A stretch of DNA of 64,000 nucleotides, taken from NCBI GenBank assembly GCA_958295665.1, contig OY282560.1, positions 268,685,315 to 268,749,314 on the forward strand, in the 5' to 3' direction. Made by a program: the position numbers and the translations under genes. This DNA comes from Tipula vernalis. Taxonomy: Eukaryota; Arthropoda; Insecta; Diptera; Tipulidae. Of the stretch, positions 1 through 11,089 are shown in pieces; the first letter of the stretch is position 1, and each line of letters begins with the position of its first letter. The notes beneath the pieces were generated by a model. It did not search any database, was not told the DNA's origin, and saw only the letters and a program-made list of their open reading frames with translations.

Positions 1-600
1 CACATCGATATTTTAACTTTGCCCGTATATTCGACATATTCGATTAAAATTCGACATGTCTTTTCGAATTCACAAGGTCTTATCAGAATTTGTTATATTA
101 TCTTATGACTTCAGAATTCGATATTTATCATCTCAAAATTCGAGATCTCATCAGAATTGGATATATCATCCCAGAATTTAACATAATTTATTGAATTTTG
201 ATACGGTATGTTGAATTTGTTATGTCTTGAATTTTGGGATGATATATCAAATTCTGAAGTCTTGAGAAGATATATCAAAAAATTCGATATCTTATGTCCA
301 AAATTCGATAAATCTCTTCAGCGTTTGACTTTATGATGTCAGAGTTTGAGTTTTGGATGTTAAAATTCGAAATGTCATGGTGGAATTCGATAATCATACA
401 TGACGTTGTGACATAAAATGTTATGCTATTTATTGCAAAATTCGATATATCGTGTCTGAGTTCGAAATTTTTTCCAATATATGAATTTTTATGACAGAAT
501 TCTACAACAGGATTCCTGGCAGAACTCAATTTGTCATGCCAAAACTCGATAAGTTATGTATGAATTCGATATGTCATAATTTGGGTTCTTTTGGGGTAAA
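1..600. repeat. AT-rich degenerate short repeat field (AATTCGATATRTCAT-like)
   Basis: Many imperfect copies of a motif close to AATTCGATATRTCAT recur every 20-30 bp on both strands. A 33-35 bp segment at 107-141 reappears inverted at 229-261 with a 2-bp indel and a few mismatches, so the field mixes direct and inverted copies. The 84-codon minus-strand reading frame across 275-529 is simply the repeat read through; its peptide also repeats itself and I do not call it a gene. Probably a decayed satellite or the internal repeats of a non-autonomous element. Confidence 0.6.
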
Positions 601-860
601 GACCGATCTTTCTGAGAAGATACCTAATATAGCGACGGGAAATACCTAATATAATACCTAACTATCTCCCCCACTGAGAGAAAAATACATTCTAATTAAA
701 AAAAATACAATTACAGTAAAAAAAATACTATTAATAATCAACCGATCGCAAATTCTGATACATCAATAGAATTTACTATTAAATTTCATTCATCATATAA
801 TATCATATTGACAAACTTTTATAAATTATCAGGAAGACATTTTGTTATGTCAATCATATA

Positions 861-1095
861 GATAGAATACTTCTTCACATAAATAGAATGTTACGTCACA
901 CAGTTAGAATATTTACCATCCAGAGAGAATGTTGCTTCACATAGATAGAATGCTCTTCCAAGAGATCGAAGCTTTCTTCACACAAATTGAATGTTTTCTC
1001 ATACAGACAGAATGTTTTTCGCACAGATAGAATGTTGCTTCCTATTGATAAAATGGTTCTTCCAATAGATAGAATATTTTTCTTACAAATAGATT
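861..1095 (+). repeat. Tandem array, 12 units of 20-21 bp
   Basis: The core GATAGAAT or a one- to three-base variant starts at 861, 882, 903, 923, 944, 964, 985, 1006, 1026, 1047, 1068 and 1088. The spacings are 21,21,20,21,20,21,21,20,21,21,20, mean about 20.6 bp. Between cores the sequence is a TTCTTCACA-like pyrimidine tract. Individual units have diverged but the period is kept very strictly. Confidence 0.85.
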
Positions 1096-1450
1096 GTTTC
1101 CTCCTTGAGAATGTATTTTCATATGAAATACTATATATTTGATAGTGAAACTGATTAGTTTGATGGTAATTCTACTATTAATAATATTTATCATTTAGAC
1201 AGTAGACCACCAATAGGATTGCAATGCATTTTTGAACTTTCCTCAAAATTAAATAAATAAAACGGGAGCAATTAAATTTATATTCTTTATTTTAATGATA
1301 ACAAACTAAATTATTAAATTATTATCACAAACTGCAGGTGACAATATAAAAAATAAAAAAATAATTCACTGACTAATTGAATTAAATTAAAAAATAAAAA
1401 TAAAAGTTTTGTTAGTTACATTAAAATTAAATTACGTAACATCACTAATT

Positions 1451-1894
1451 TTAATTTGTATCTGATAGTTTTTTAATTATAAGATTGATATTGTGGTGGG
1501 CTTTATCAAAATCTGTTTCAATACCGTAAAAATATTTTTGTAAGAAATTCCAAACTAAAATATATGCTGGTGGATATTGCAAGTTGAACTTAATAAATAT
1601 TTTAAAACAGGTGTCTACTGCTCGCAAAATGCAACTAAATTTGTACCGAACATCGTTAAAGTAAATTATGAATTCGTTTGAATTAAATCGTGTCCCAAGA
1701 ACGATTATAAATGATTGAACCGACATATTTAAATTTTTCAGTTTTTGAATTTTCACTTCAACTTCTAACATCGATTCTCCAAAAATAAACATAGAATTTT
1801 GTGAGTCCTTTTGTGAAACCTGGGAATTTGTATGGTAACCCACATCTTGTACACGATAATTCGTGTGAAGCAAAAAAACACAATCATACTTACT
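1451..1894 (-). pseudogene. C-terminal segment of an uncharacterised insect repetitive protein
   Basis: An open frame of about 148 codons without an ATG start (it opens at a GTG right after a stop). It contains stretches such as FIIVLGTRFNSNEFIIYF and QYPPAYILVWNFLQKYFYGI. From memory this resembles the C-terminal part of a repetitive, uncharacterised insect/fish protein family whose N-terminus carries C2H2 fingers; I cannot name a function. Just upstream on the same strand lies another fragment (1982-2212), and further upstream 4387-4635 and a zinc finger at 4930-5045, all in the order expected for one gene. A possible splice donor (GTAAGT) lies at the start of this frame. Most likely a dead, possibly once multi-exon gene or transposon-linked ORF. 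Confidence 0.45.
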
Positions 1895-1981
1895 CACTTA
1901 AAAAGACGTACTATCTTAACATATTTTTGAATGGTTTGCAATTAGTAGTAAATTTTCTTTAGGAGAGAACAGAAATAGGGA

Positions 1982-2212
1982 TTAAATAATAGATAATACC
2001 ATATCAACATGGTAATCAACTATGGTATCTTCTAAAATAGTTTCCAAAGTAACTGGGAGTGAAGTACAACTACTGACAGAGGAATTATTTTCACTGCTAT
2101 TTGCTATTGGCCTTCCTTCTAAAATGTATTCAGCATCTGGCGTCATGGCTTTCCAAAATTTAACATTTTGTTTAAATTTTATTATGGTTTCAATATTTAT
2201 CTTGGTTTTCCA
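1982..2212 (-). pseudogene. Upstream fragment of the same uncharacterised gene
   Basis: A 76-codon frame reading leftwards, bounded by stops, containing KFWKAMTPDAEYILEGRPI and a Ser/Asn-rich linker followed by LPVTLETILEDTIVDYH. The composition is protein-like, unlike the AT-rich noise around it. It sits directly upstream of the 1451-1894 fragment on the same strand, so I read it as another part of the same relic gene. No start codon or clear splice site fixes its ends. The plus-strand frame over the same bases is a shadow. Confidence 0.4.
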
Positions 2213-2289
2213 TTATAGCAATATGAGATGATCTGTTCCCATATGTCGCAGGGCATCTAAATCAATCGATTGATCCAGAAAGATTAAAA

Positions 2290-4380
2290 AAAATATTACA
2301 AAATATCTAAAACGATATTTTCTGCACGTACCTTGGAAAATTTCAAAGAGAAACTCAAATTTCCATTATGTTGCAATATTTTTTTAACTCTTCTTTTTCT
2401 CTTCCTATTATTGCCGGTCCAGCGAGAAGGCGAGAAATTCGGCGGTGTTATTTTCTGTACTTATTGTAATAATCGATAGGGAAATTTTCCTAATATGCAC
2501 ATAAATTGATTAAATTCAATCATTAGTTTTTCCTTTTATGATTTTTACTATAGCTCAAGTGACAACATTTTATAATTAAAAGAATAATTTTACTAATACA
2601 TAAGATATGTGAGAAAATTTTTTTAATTACCTATGATGTGTAAAATTATGTTAAAAAAATCAACTTATAATTCGTTTTCATACTTCTCGCCAAGTATTAC
2701 ACATGGTCGAAAATAAAAGCGAGAGCGAGTGTCTATTCGCCTAGTGCTAAAACGGTTTTTCTCGCTTTTAGCTAAAAGTCGCTCAAAAAAGGCGACTCGC
2801 TGTGTGCAAAATTCGAGTCCAGAATATTACAAAAAATTGATATGATATGAAATCGAATAAGGAGATTTCGAATTTGAAATAATACGTAAAAGGGCTATAA
2901 CTCGAGTTATCACCTTTTAAATATTTGCCACAGATATACTGAATAGCATGTGGTGATTGGTAGTTATTTGAAATAGAGATTTTTTCTTTTTCTATTTCAA
3001 ATGCAAGCAAATGTTTGTTAAACATTTTAATCAAAATTTCATTAAAACAAAATAACACCCTATAAACGATTTATATTTAGTTCATTTATATTCAACGTCA
3101 GTATAAGCCGTAATGATATCTGATGAAAACAAATTTGTTATTTTCTCATTTGAGTAGCCTATACTATTATGTGTCTTTCATTAATTTTTAGATTTTCTGG
3201 TGTTGGCTCGACCAGGAACTGAGAAAACTTTAGTTGAATTTTCTTAGCAAAACTAACTAAAATGTTTATTCTATTTGATGAAGGCCGAGCCTAAGGTTTA
3301 AATTCTCGATGCTTTGCTTATTGCTTCATTGCTGAAACACCAAAAATATTTGGGCGTGCCAGATTGTGCTATTATCGTTAGATAATGAGTCAAAAAATGA
3401 AATTTTGGTTTTAAAGTGTCATTGAAAAGTGATATGTAAAGGGGGTTATGTTTCTTAATGATCATTTTAAGTTGTTTAACTTATTACCAGGGCATCAGTA
3501 AATCTATTAATTCCATTAAGCATACTAAACATTTCCAAACTGGATTGGTTGCTGGAACTAAATCACCAATAATGAGAGGTAAAAAGAATATACAACATTT
3601 CATTTCATTTCCACACATTTGCAAATGGTTTCTGTTAATGTGGTGCATTTCAATTCGTTTAGATAAATTCCAATATTTATTTCACCATAATTGAATGTCA
3701 TTTTTCGGTCATTTAGTTTTTTTAAGATGAAATATTTTTTTTTCAATGAAACACTTAAAATATGGCATATAAATATATGGTATATCGAATGGCATGCGCA
3801 TTCAATTATATCGTACATTAAGTCAACCGAGAAATTCTCAGTAGTGTGAAAAGAGCGAAACTCATTAAAAATCCTATCCGCCGATATTCCACGTGATAAT
3901 TTTCTGCATTGCGTAAGGAACTAGGTAATTCATCACATGTATTTTGTGTTGAAATTTTAGAAAGATAACAAAATCGACGAAAAAATTTGCAGAGAAAGAT
4001 TTTGCAAACTCTAAGGTGGATTTATACCTAAATTATCACCAATAATTAGATCAAGCCCAAAATAAACTTTTCTATAACCATTTTCAGTAAAAATATTAAT
4101 TCATTCGTTTTCTAATTGTTTTAATTCTAATATAAGCAGCCATACACTTAAATGTATACCATAATGCTTCATATCTGACGATTTTAATAAACCTGCGCAG
4201 GAGATACATATATTGTAATTGGGAACATTTTCTATCTGGAAATCCATAGTAAATTACAGTAATCTTTTCTGTATCAGACCCTTAAGGAATATTTATTTCA
4301 AAATCATCAAAATATAAAAATATGGAATACACATTTTATTTGGAAACAGTTCTAAGCGGCGTTGCCAAAAATTACCTTCA
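2290..4380. other. AT-rich DNA with no supported gene
   Basis: Only short frames occur (for example 3458-3694 plus and 2783-3058 minus) and none shows a recognisable motif. About 2695-2790 is locally GC-richer (GCGAGAGCGAG and GGCGACTCGC) and includes the hairpin-like GCTTTTAGCTAAAAG. It may be an old repeat; I see nothing else. Confidence 0.5.
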
Positions 4381-4386
4381 AAAAAA

Positions 4387-4635
4387 TTAGAAACTCCGTT
4401 CACGTAAAAAAATCGATCTCCGTTCAAACAAAACACCACCATTGTTAATTTCACCGTAGCTCGATTCCCCTTTGATATATTTGATGTCTAAGGAATTGTT
4501 TTTTGTAAAAGCAATAAACTCATCTAAAAGATCAGCTCTGCGTAATTTGTCGAAAAGTTTGTATTGTATAATGTTTGTATTAATTTCCTGTTTTATTGAT
4601 ACATCGTTAGTTAAATTCAACAATCGCGCCGACAA
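4387..4635 (-). pseudogene. Middle fragment of the uncharacterised C2H2-type relic gene
   Basis: A frame of about 82 codons containing KLFDKLRRADLLDEFIAFTK, hydrophilic and protein-like. It lies between the zinc-finger fragment (4930-5045) and the downstream fragments (1982-2212, 1451-1894) on the same strand. The assignment rests on position, strand and general resemblance to one insect repetitive family; no catalytic or binding motif is visible here. The plus-strand frame at 4472-4753 is its shadow. Confidence 0.35.
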
Positions 4636-4929
4636 ATTGATTTTAATAGGTTTGAGAATTTTCTCGGTAGCTAAATTTTGTATTATCTCATTATCTTTTG
4701 AACTACGCTTGAACTATGCAGGGAGATACTCACTTCTAATGCTGCTTGACTAATTACACTCCCAATTGGTCGTAAATTAGGATTAGTGTGAGTTAATTGG
4801 CTATTTTTGATGTCGTTTGGTAGAACTTCACTGGATGTATTAGTAGTACTATTTTTCGATAGATCTATCGTAACTAAATCAACATTAGGTGATGATTTTC
4901 TGGTGGTTTGATTTCTGTTTCATATTGTA

Positions 4930-5045
4930 ATCTTTTTGAATGGCTACCATTATTACTGTGAATACGATTTAAGTGGCGTTTGAAAACATTAAGGTTTTAA
5001 AATTCTTGAATACAAGAGCCTTCCGCACATTCATACGATTAGCTG
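4930..5045 (-). pseudogene. C2H2 zinc finger with an internal stop
   Basis: Reading leftwards, ECAEGSC is followed by a stop and then NLNVFKRHLNRIHSNNG. Counting the stop as one residue gives C-x4-C-x12-H-x4-H, an exact classical C2H2 spacing. The stop is TAA where a single change (for example from AAA) would restore an ordinary codon, so this is a broken finger. It probably belongs with the fragments at 4387-4635, 1982-2212 and 1451-1894 as the N-terminal finger region of one dead gene. Confidence 0.6.
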
Positions 5046-5059
5046 TGCGTAAGATTTTG

Positions 5060-8000
5060 CCATACCTTAAAGTGATATTTTAATTGTAATATATCAAAAA
5101 AAAAACTTATGTTGCATTTAAAGCAAATCATTTGAAAGCGATAATATCTTTGGTCAAAAGTTTAGGGTAACGTCACTGCTTCAAGAATTTTAACAAAGCT
5201 TTATTATATTTTACCACAAATTAATTTTTCCAAAACAAAACTAAAAGCACTAATTTACCTTAGAATTTAATAGTTTATGAATTATTTGCAGCAATTTAAT
5301 TTAATTTTAAACACTAAACATTGATTTTAAGCACCGAATATGTATGTCAAACAGAAAATTTAAACTGCATCAAAAATTTTGAAGTAATAAATAGTCTATC
5401 ATTCTGAAAAATATTTCTATTAACAATATCTTTGTTAATAAAACAGACCATTGATAATCAGAAATCGTTTAAAACATTTAAAGGTTTTCCTTTAAATTAA
5501 TAATGAACACTATCATTTTGATAGCAATATTTATAAAGTGGATGAACATATTTATAAAAAATAATTTTGGAACAAAAGTTTTGCCTTATTGAATGATATT
5601 ACTATCAATAATTAATAGCAAATTTATTAATATAACCGACAGCGGATAATCAGAAATCATTCATCATTTAATAGATTTCCTTCATATCAATTGAGTGCAC
5701 TATTATATTGATAGTAAATTTATAAATTGGATGATCATATTTATCGAAAATAATATCGAATGAAAAGTTGTATCATTTTAAAAAATACTTCTATCAACAA
5801 TTGATAGTACATTTATTAATATAGATCACAGGTAGTCTTTAACCAGAAGTTATCCATCATAGTGAAGAATTGCTATCATATTCATAAATAAATTTTATTG
5901 AAAAAATAATCTTTTCAATTCAACCTCGTGCTATAAGCAAAATTACAACTTCATTTTATCAATGCTACAGTAAAATTTTTCTGTGTACATTTCTTAGAAT
6001 TGCACAAAAAAAAATATTCCCGAATTACCATCTTTTATTACAGTTGGGTAATAAAATCATATTTAATTTACGGAACAGTTGTTTACGTTTTTTCATACAT
6101 AATGTATAAAATGACCTTATGTAAATTAGATAGTGTAACACTCGCCCAAATGCACGTCCAGACGTTTGGCCAAAACGTTGCCTATATTAGTTTTATTGCT
6201 TTCACCAAAAATAACAAAATTACAACAACAATCGTACTAGATAGACCAAAAAATAGTTTAGCTAACCCAAAAAAAATTAGTGGTTAAACAAATATTAACC
6301 AAATTTTTAGTTTCAATACCTGCCACAAGAGTCGAATTGACAAGAAAATACATGAAAAAAATCAGATCAAAATTTGGTTAATTTTCGCTGTTTCTTTGAC
6401 CAGCCGTTAATCAAAAAAAAAACTTAACTCATTTTGGTTGAAAGCAATACACCTAATATAACTACAATTACTACTAAAGAATAATCAAGTAGTCTGGATT
6501 TTGTTGACGAAAAATAATAAAGCAAACAAAAACTTAGAATAATTAAACGAAATAATTTATATGGGTTAGTACGTATACCCACCGTAAGAACCGTAATTGT
6601 TTTGAAATATACTTTTTAGATTTGTGACTACAACTTATGTACGTATTTGCCAATATTCAAATGGAACATTATGATCATGGAGTTATTAATACTTGGTAAA
6701 TAGGTACTATATTTGAACACAATGTCATTTTCTTACAGGTGTTAGTGGATATGAGCAGAGGCCATCAGTAAGACGCAAAACAAATGAATCAGAAGAGTAG
6801 CTCATAGATTTGGCCGGTAAATAAAAATGTACCAATTAATCTAGATTTACTTAATATTTATGTTGATGTCACAAAAAATATTAACCCGCCAGAAATATTT
6901 TAATTAATGAATACTTTTGCTGAACATGGTTTGATTAATTTTTAATAAATGAACAACAAATTTAAAAATGTAACAAAAAGTAGTTTTACTTTCAAAGCTC
7001 TAGATAATAAACATGTTTCACTTAAACTTAGTAAATTCATTTGGTAATTTCAGTGATATCTATAAAAGATATTAACACAGGGCAAAATCTTTTCCAACGC
7101 TGCTACGTAATACAACGATTATGGGATTTGTAATACAGTTTTATATTTTGAAATTTTTCCAGAAATTACTAATTCAAATAAAAAAAAATGTGACCATTTT
7201 TAAAAGCGTCCTTTAAATACAGCTGTATGTATCATATTTTACTTAATAACTTTCCACATTGATTCCAAAAAAAAATTATTTTCAGTTAATTTACAAATTA
7301 CAATAAAAGCATTAGAAATTTACGTATAGAATTGAACGCATAAACCATCTCAACACAATATTTATGATAACCCGTCTCTCATTGCATACACAATCTATAA
7401 GCCAAGCCGACCGCAATCAAATATTATTCCTGTTAAGAACCAAATTTTAATACATTAAATCACTTGGGGTCGCCTGAATATTATATGCTTGAGACAAACA
7501 CTCTTGGGATAAATAACAAAATCAAAGCTGGAAAAAAGTGGAAAGTAAATAATTTTAGCTTCATATTTCTCACAACAAAATAGAAATACATAACATGCAT
7601 TTTAAGGGGGACAAACTACATAAAATTGTATATACATAAGAGGAATAAAATATCCAATCATCCTAAAAATAAGATTAATTGGATGTTATAATTTTCTCGC
7701 ATTTTCAATACAAAAAAATAGAAAATAGGGTTTCATAATTAGGTCAATATAGAAGAAAAGGGATCGAAAATCTATAAATAATTTTAATTTTTGTTGAATA
7801 AGCGCAAAACTTAAGCTGACTATAAATAATAAAAAAAAAAATATTCCGTATAATTTTTTTTTATAGTTGATTGCTTTTAATGGTTATTAAGGTTGAATTA
7901 AACAAAAAAAAAAAAATCGATCGTTAAAATTCACTTCACTAAACAACATTTTTTTCACAATAATTTTTTAAGTACGATAAAAATTTTCTTGTCATTTTTG

Positions 8001-8520
8001 TTAAAACAATTCCCTTTATGCAATGTCATTTTTAATCATAATAAACCGGTCGCAAAATTGTTTTATAATGGTTTTAATCATTTAACATACCATGGCTGTT
8101 CGTATTTCATTTATGTTGAATGTCGTTTAATGTTCCATCTGTAAAAACAATTTAAGAATTTTTTTATTTTTTTTTTTAAAATTGGTCCAAATCTAATTGG
8201 TATACACCTATAAATGTATTTTACATTTTATTGTTTACGATCTTTAATATTTCAGAAATGACTTTATTTAAACCGGATCTTGTTAATTTATTAATGATCA
8301 ACTCTACGGCCATTCTAGTTAGCCATGAAGAAGCATATTTCTGTATTTCAGTGTAAACATGAAAACTTGACTTTTCTCGTAAAATGCGTATTTATTTATT
8401 TATTTTAAAAAGAAAAAAATTTATTCGGAACCATAAGCTCTAGTACAATTTTGACTAATAATAACAAAAAATACAATTTCCTCAAAAAAATAAATTATTA
8501 AAAGCACAAATAAATTATTC
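5060..8520. other. AT-rich DNA with no supported gene
   Basis: Long runs of A and T and frequent stops in all frames. The frame at 6000-6287 (plus) has no recognisable motif and low-complexity codon use. Several stretches (5400-5900) repeat the pattern 'atcaataattgatag / ttataaa', suggesting old repeats. Nothing further can be supported. Confidence 0.5.
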
Positions 8521-8523
8521 AAC

Positions 8524-8944
8524 GGAAATAATTTTTTTTCAAAGATTGTCTGATTTCCACTTTGGTCATGTTAAAGTCGCAAAATATGCATAAAGTTTCG
8601 ACATAGAATTCAAAGGCTCGTCGCTTCCATAATTCTTTCGGTGAAAATCAATTTTCAAGAGTGTGCGAGTACGTCGGTTTTTAATAGGAGCATACAATTT
8701 TAGCAACAATAATTTCATTAACAAGTACGCACTCAAAATATTACCGTTAAGTAAATCGGAAATAAAAATAGCTCCAGCATGCTGACGACGAATTTCAAGT
8801 GGCTCAATTTTCAAAGATTTACATGTATCTACATATGAAGGTAGATTCCTAACATTTTCCCACCAAGGTAATCGACGGTCAAACTCCCCAGTTTTTTATG
8901 CATAAAAAATGAGAAAAGATTTTTGTATTGATTCAATTCAAATA
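8524..8944 (-). mobile_element. CR1-like LINE, 3' tail of the ORF (element A, distal part)
   Basis: Reading leftwards from about 8944 the frame gives IESIQKSFLIFYA, a stop, then FDRRLPWWENVRN and KIEPLEIRRQHA, ending with FHRKNYGSDEPLNSMSKLY. This is the characteristic C-terminal tail of CR1/Jockey-superfamily reverse-transcriptase ORFs, after the thumb. It is the continuation of the RT that breaks off at 13078 on the other side of the Jockey element, which therefore sits inside element A. Roughly 40 codons expected between the two halves are missing, so the junction is not clean. No poly(A) or 3' repeat is obvious left of 8524. Confidence 0.75.
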
Positions 8945-11089
8945 GGTAAGTGATCAACTTTTAGATAGGTGAATGTTGTGTGAATTGACTTTAGCTCATT
9001 CAATTTTAATCTCCATTTTTTTGTCCAGTGGACAATCTCATTCACAGTGTGCTGTAATTTGCTGGTTGTTTCTTCGATTGTACTTCCAACAGCCAAGATT
9101 GTTGTATCATCCGCAAAGGTTGCAATATCTGTTTCTCCAGTAATAGGTATGTCTCTCGTATAAAGCAAATACAAGACTGGTCCGAGCACGCTCCCTTGTG
9201 GTACGCCTGCTTTAATTCTCTTGAGTGATGAGAACTCTCCTTCATATTTCACTCTGAAATATCTCCCTTCATTGTATAAGGTCGCGATGTAATTTATATT
9301 CCAGTCCTCGATGCCAGACTCGGCCAAAGGCCTGGGTAACATCAAGGAAAACTCCAGAACATACCTTTTGGTTTTCAAGCGTCTTCTCAATCACGTTAGT
9401 GACTCTGTGTACCTGCTCTATGGTGGAGTGTTTCTCTTTGAAACCAAATTGATGCGATGGTAGCAGGTGTCTTTCTTCAATCATAGGTCTCATCCTTTTG
9501 AGGTGGTAATACAGATATAGGTCTGTATGACGTTTTCTCATTAGGTGGCTTATTAGGCTTAGGTATCTGCTATTTTCCACTTCTGCTTCTGAAAACTTCT
9601 GCTATTTTCCACTGCTGAGGAACATATTTCATTCTAAAAACTGCGTTAATTATGTGTAGTAACTTCTTAAGATATTTTCCTGGCAAATTTTTAATAATTT
9701 TTCCTGTAATAAGATCGTATCCAGGAGCCTTTTGTGCATTTAGGTTATGTTTGATTTCATTTTTGAGTTCTATCATTTTAACTGGTTGTACGTCTAACTC
9801 ATCTTCTTTTTGCATTAGCAAGGTATTTTCATCTGCTGTTTGTCAAGTCAAAGGTTGGAACGTCTCTTCCAGATGTTCAGCAAAAAGATCAGCTTTATCT
9901 TTGGGGCTTTTGGCCCAAGTACCATCTGCTTTTTTAATTGGCGGCACCTGCTCTTTTGGTCTCTTTAGTCCCTTTGTAGCTTTCCATAAAGAGTAATCGT
10001 TTTTTTTGTGGCCAGAAAGATTTATTAAATATTTGTTAAAGCTTACCGCTTTGGTTTCTACTATTAACTTCTGCAGCTGATTGAAGATAGTTTTGCTCTC
10101 GGTACTCGATTTCTATGACAGATTTTGCGAGCTTTCCTCTTTTCTCTGACCAGATTTCTTATTTTTTGTGTATATGTTTCATTCTTGTGAGGTTTATTTT
10201 TGGCAGGGGAGTGCTTTCCCATGCTGCGGTCTGAATATTGTTTATGAGCAGCTCTACTTCTCTTTCAAGTTGTGTTCGGTTTTTGATTGGGACTTGAAGA
10301 TCAATACTTTCCTCAATTAACAATGCGAATTGAGATTCCTCAATTGGTCTTCCCGCTTGTTAACTTTGGTGGCTTTTCTTTTTCAATTATTGTTTCACTG
10401 ATCGTAAGTATGATTGGAGAATGATCCGAGGATAAACCTTCATTATTTTCGATGTGGATATAGTTTTCTGAAATACCTTTGGCTATGAAAAAGTCAATCA
10501 CGTCTGGTATTTTGTTTGTACCCGTTGGCCAATAAGTAGGAATACCACTTGAATGAAATTCGCAGTTTATTTGATGTCCAGCTTCTAATAGTTCTCTACC
10601 TTTAGGTGATATTAGTCTCGAACCCCAATGCGTATGTTTGGCATTGAAGTCTCCTTCTATGACGAAATTTGAGCCCATCATTTTGAGCATTGAGAGGTAA
10701 TCATCCTTTTTAAGTTGATGCCTTGGTGAACAATATGCAACCCGCAGCTTCTTGTAATTGTTTAGTTGCACGCTAAGTGATACAATTTGCATTGTCTCTA
10801 TTTCGAGTTTGACATCTTCGAAGTGTTTGATGTTTTCTCTGATTAATATTGTTGCTCCACCCCTAGCTCTTTCTGCTGGATGTATAGAATGGTAACAAGA
10901 GTAACCTTTTATTTTTGCATAAGACTTTCTAGTGAAATGGCTCTCTGCTATTAAGCATATATCAATTTTTTCTGTATTCAAAAAGATTTCTAGCTCTGGA
11001 AGATGCTGTAGAAGTCCATTAGCATTCCAGGTTAATATTCTTTGCGTTTTGGTAATTTTTTTGGAGTGAAGGATCAGAAGATAAAGCAA
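8938..11089 (-). pseudogene. Jockey-clade LINE ORF2 (endonuclease + reverse transcriptase), broken and 3'-truncated
   Basis: Apurinic-type endonuclease first (10340-11089): RILTWNANGL at the start, IAESHF, GDFNAKHTHWGSRLISP, and LSSDHSPI at the end, all hallmark Jockey motifs. The RT follows through several frames: APGYDLITGKIIKNLP (about 9720), HQFGFKEKHSTIEQV (about 9440), GVPQGSVLGPVLYLLY and the catalytic TFADDTTIL (about 9110), then WRLKLNELKSIHTTF. The frame stops at about 8940, right where element A resumes, so the RT thumb and 3' UTR are missing. Frameshifts near 10330, 9820, 9580 and 9390 make it dead. Its start overlaps the end of ORF1. Confidence 0.85.

Noticed and set aside
275..529. 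Minus-strand 84-codon frame as a gene
   Set aside because: It is the short repeat field read through; the peptide repeats itself with the DNA.
4857..4870. CGATAGATCTATCG perfect palindrome as a regulatory site
   Set aside because: A lone 14-bp palindrome in AT-rich DNA without neighbours or a gene to regulate; expected by chance at this scale.
8890..8920. TTTTTTATGCATAAAAAA read as the poly(A) tail of the Jockey element
   Set aside because: Those bases translate as part of the CR1-like RT tail (FLIFYA then KTG), so they belong to the interrupted element, not to a Jockey tail.
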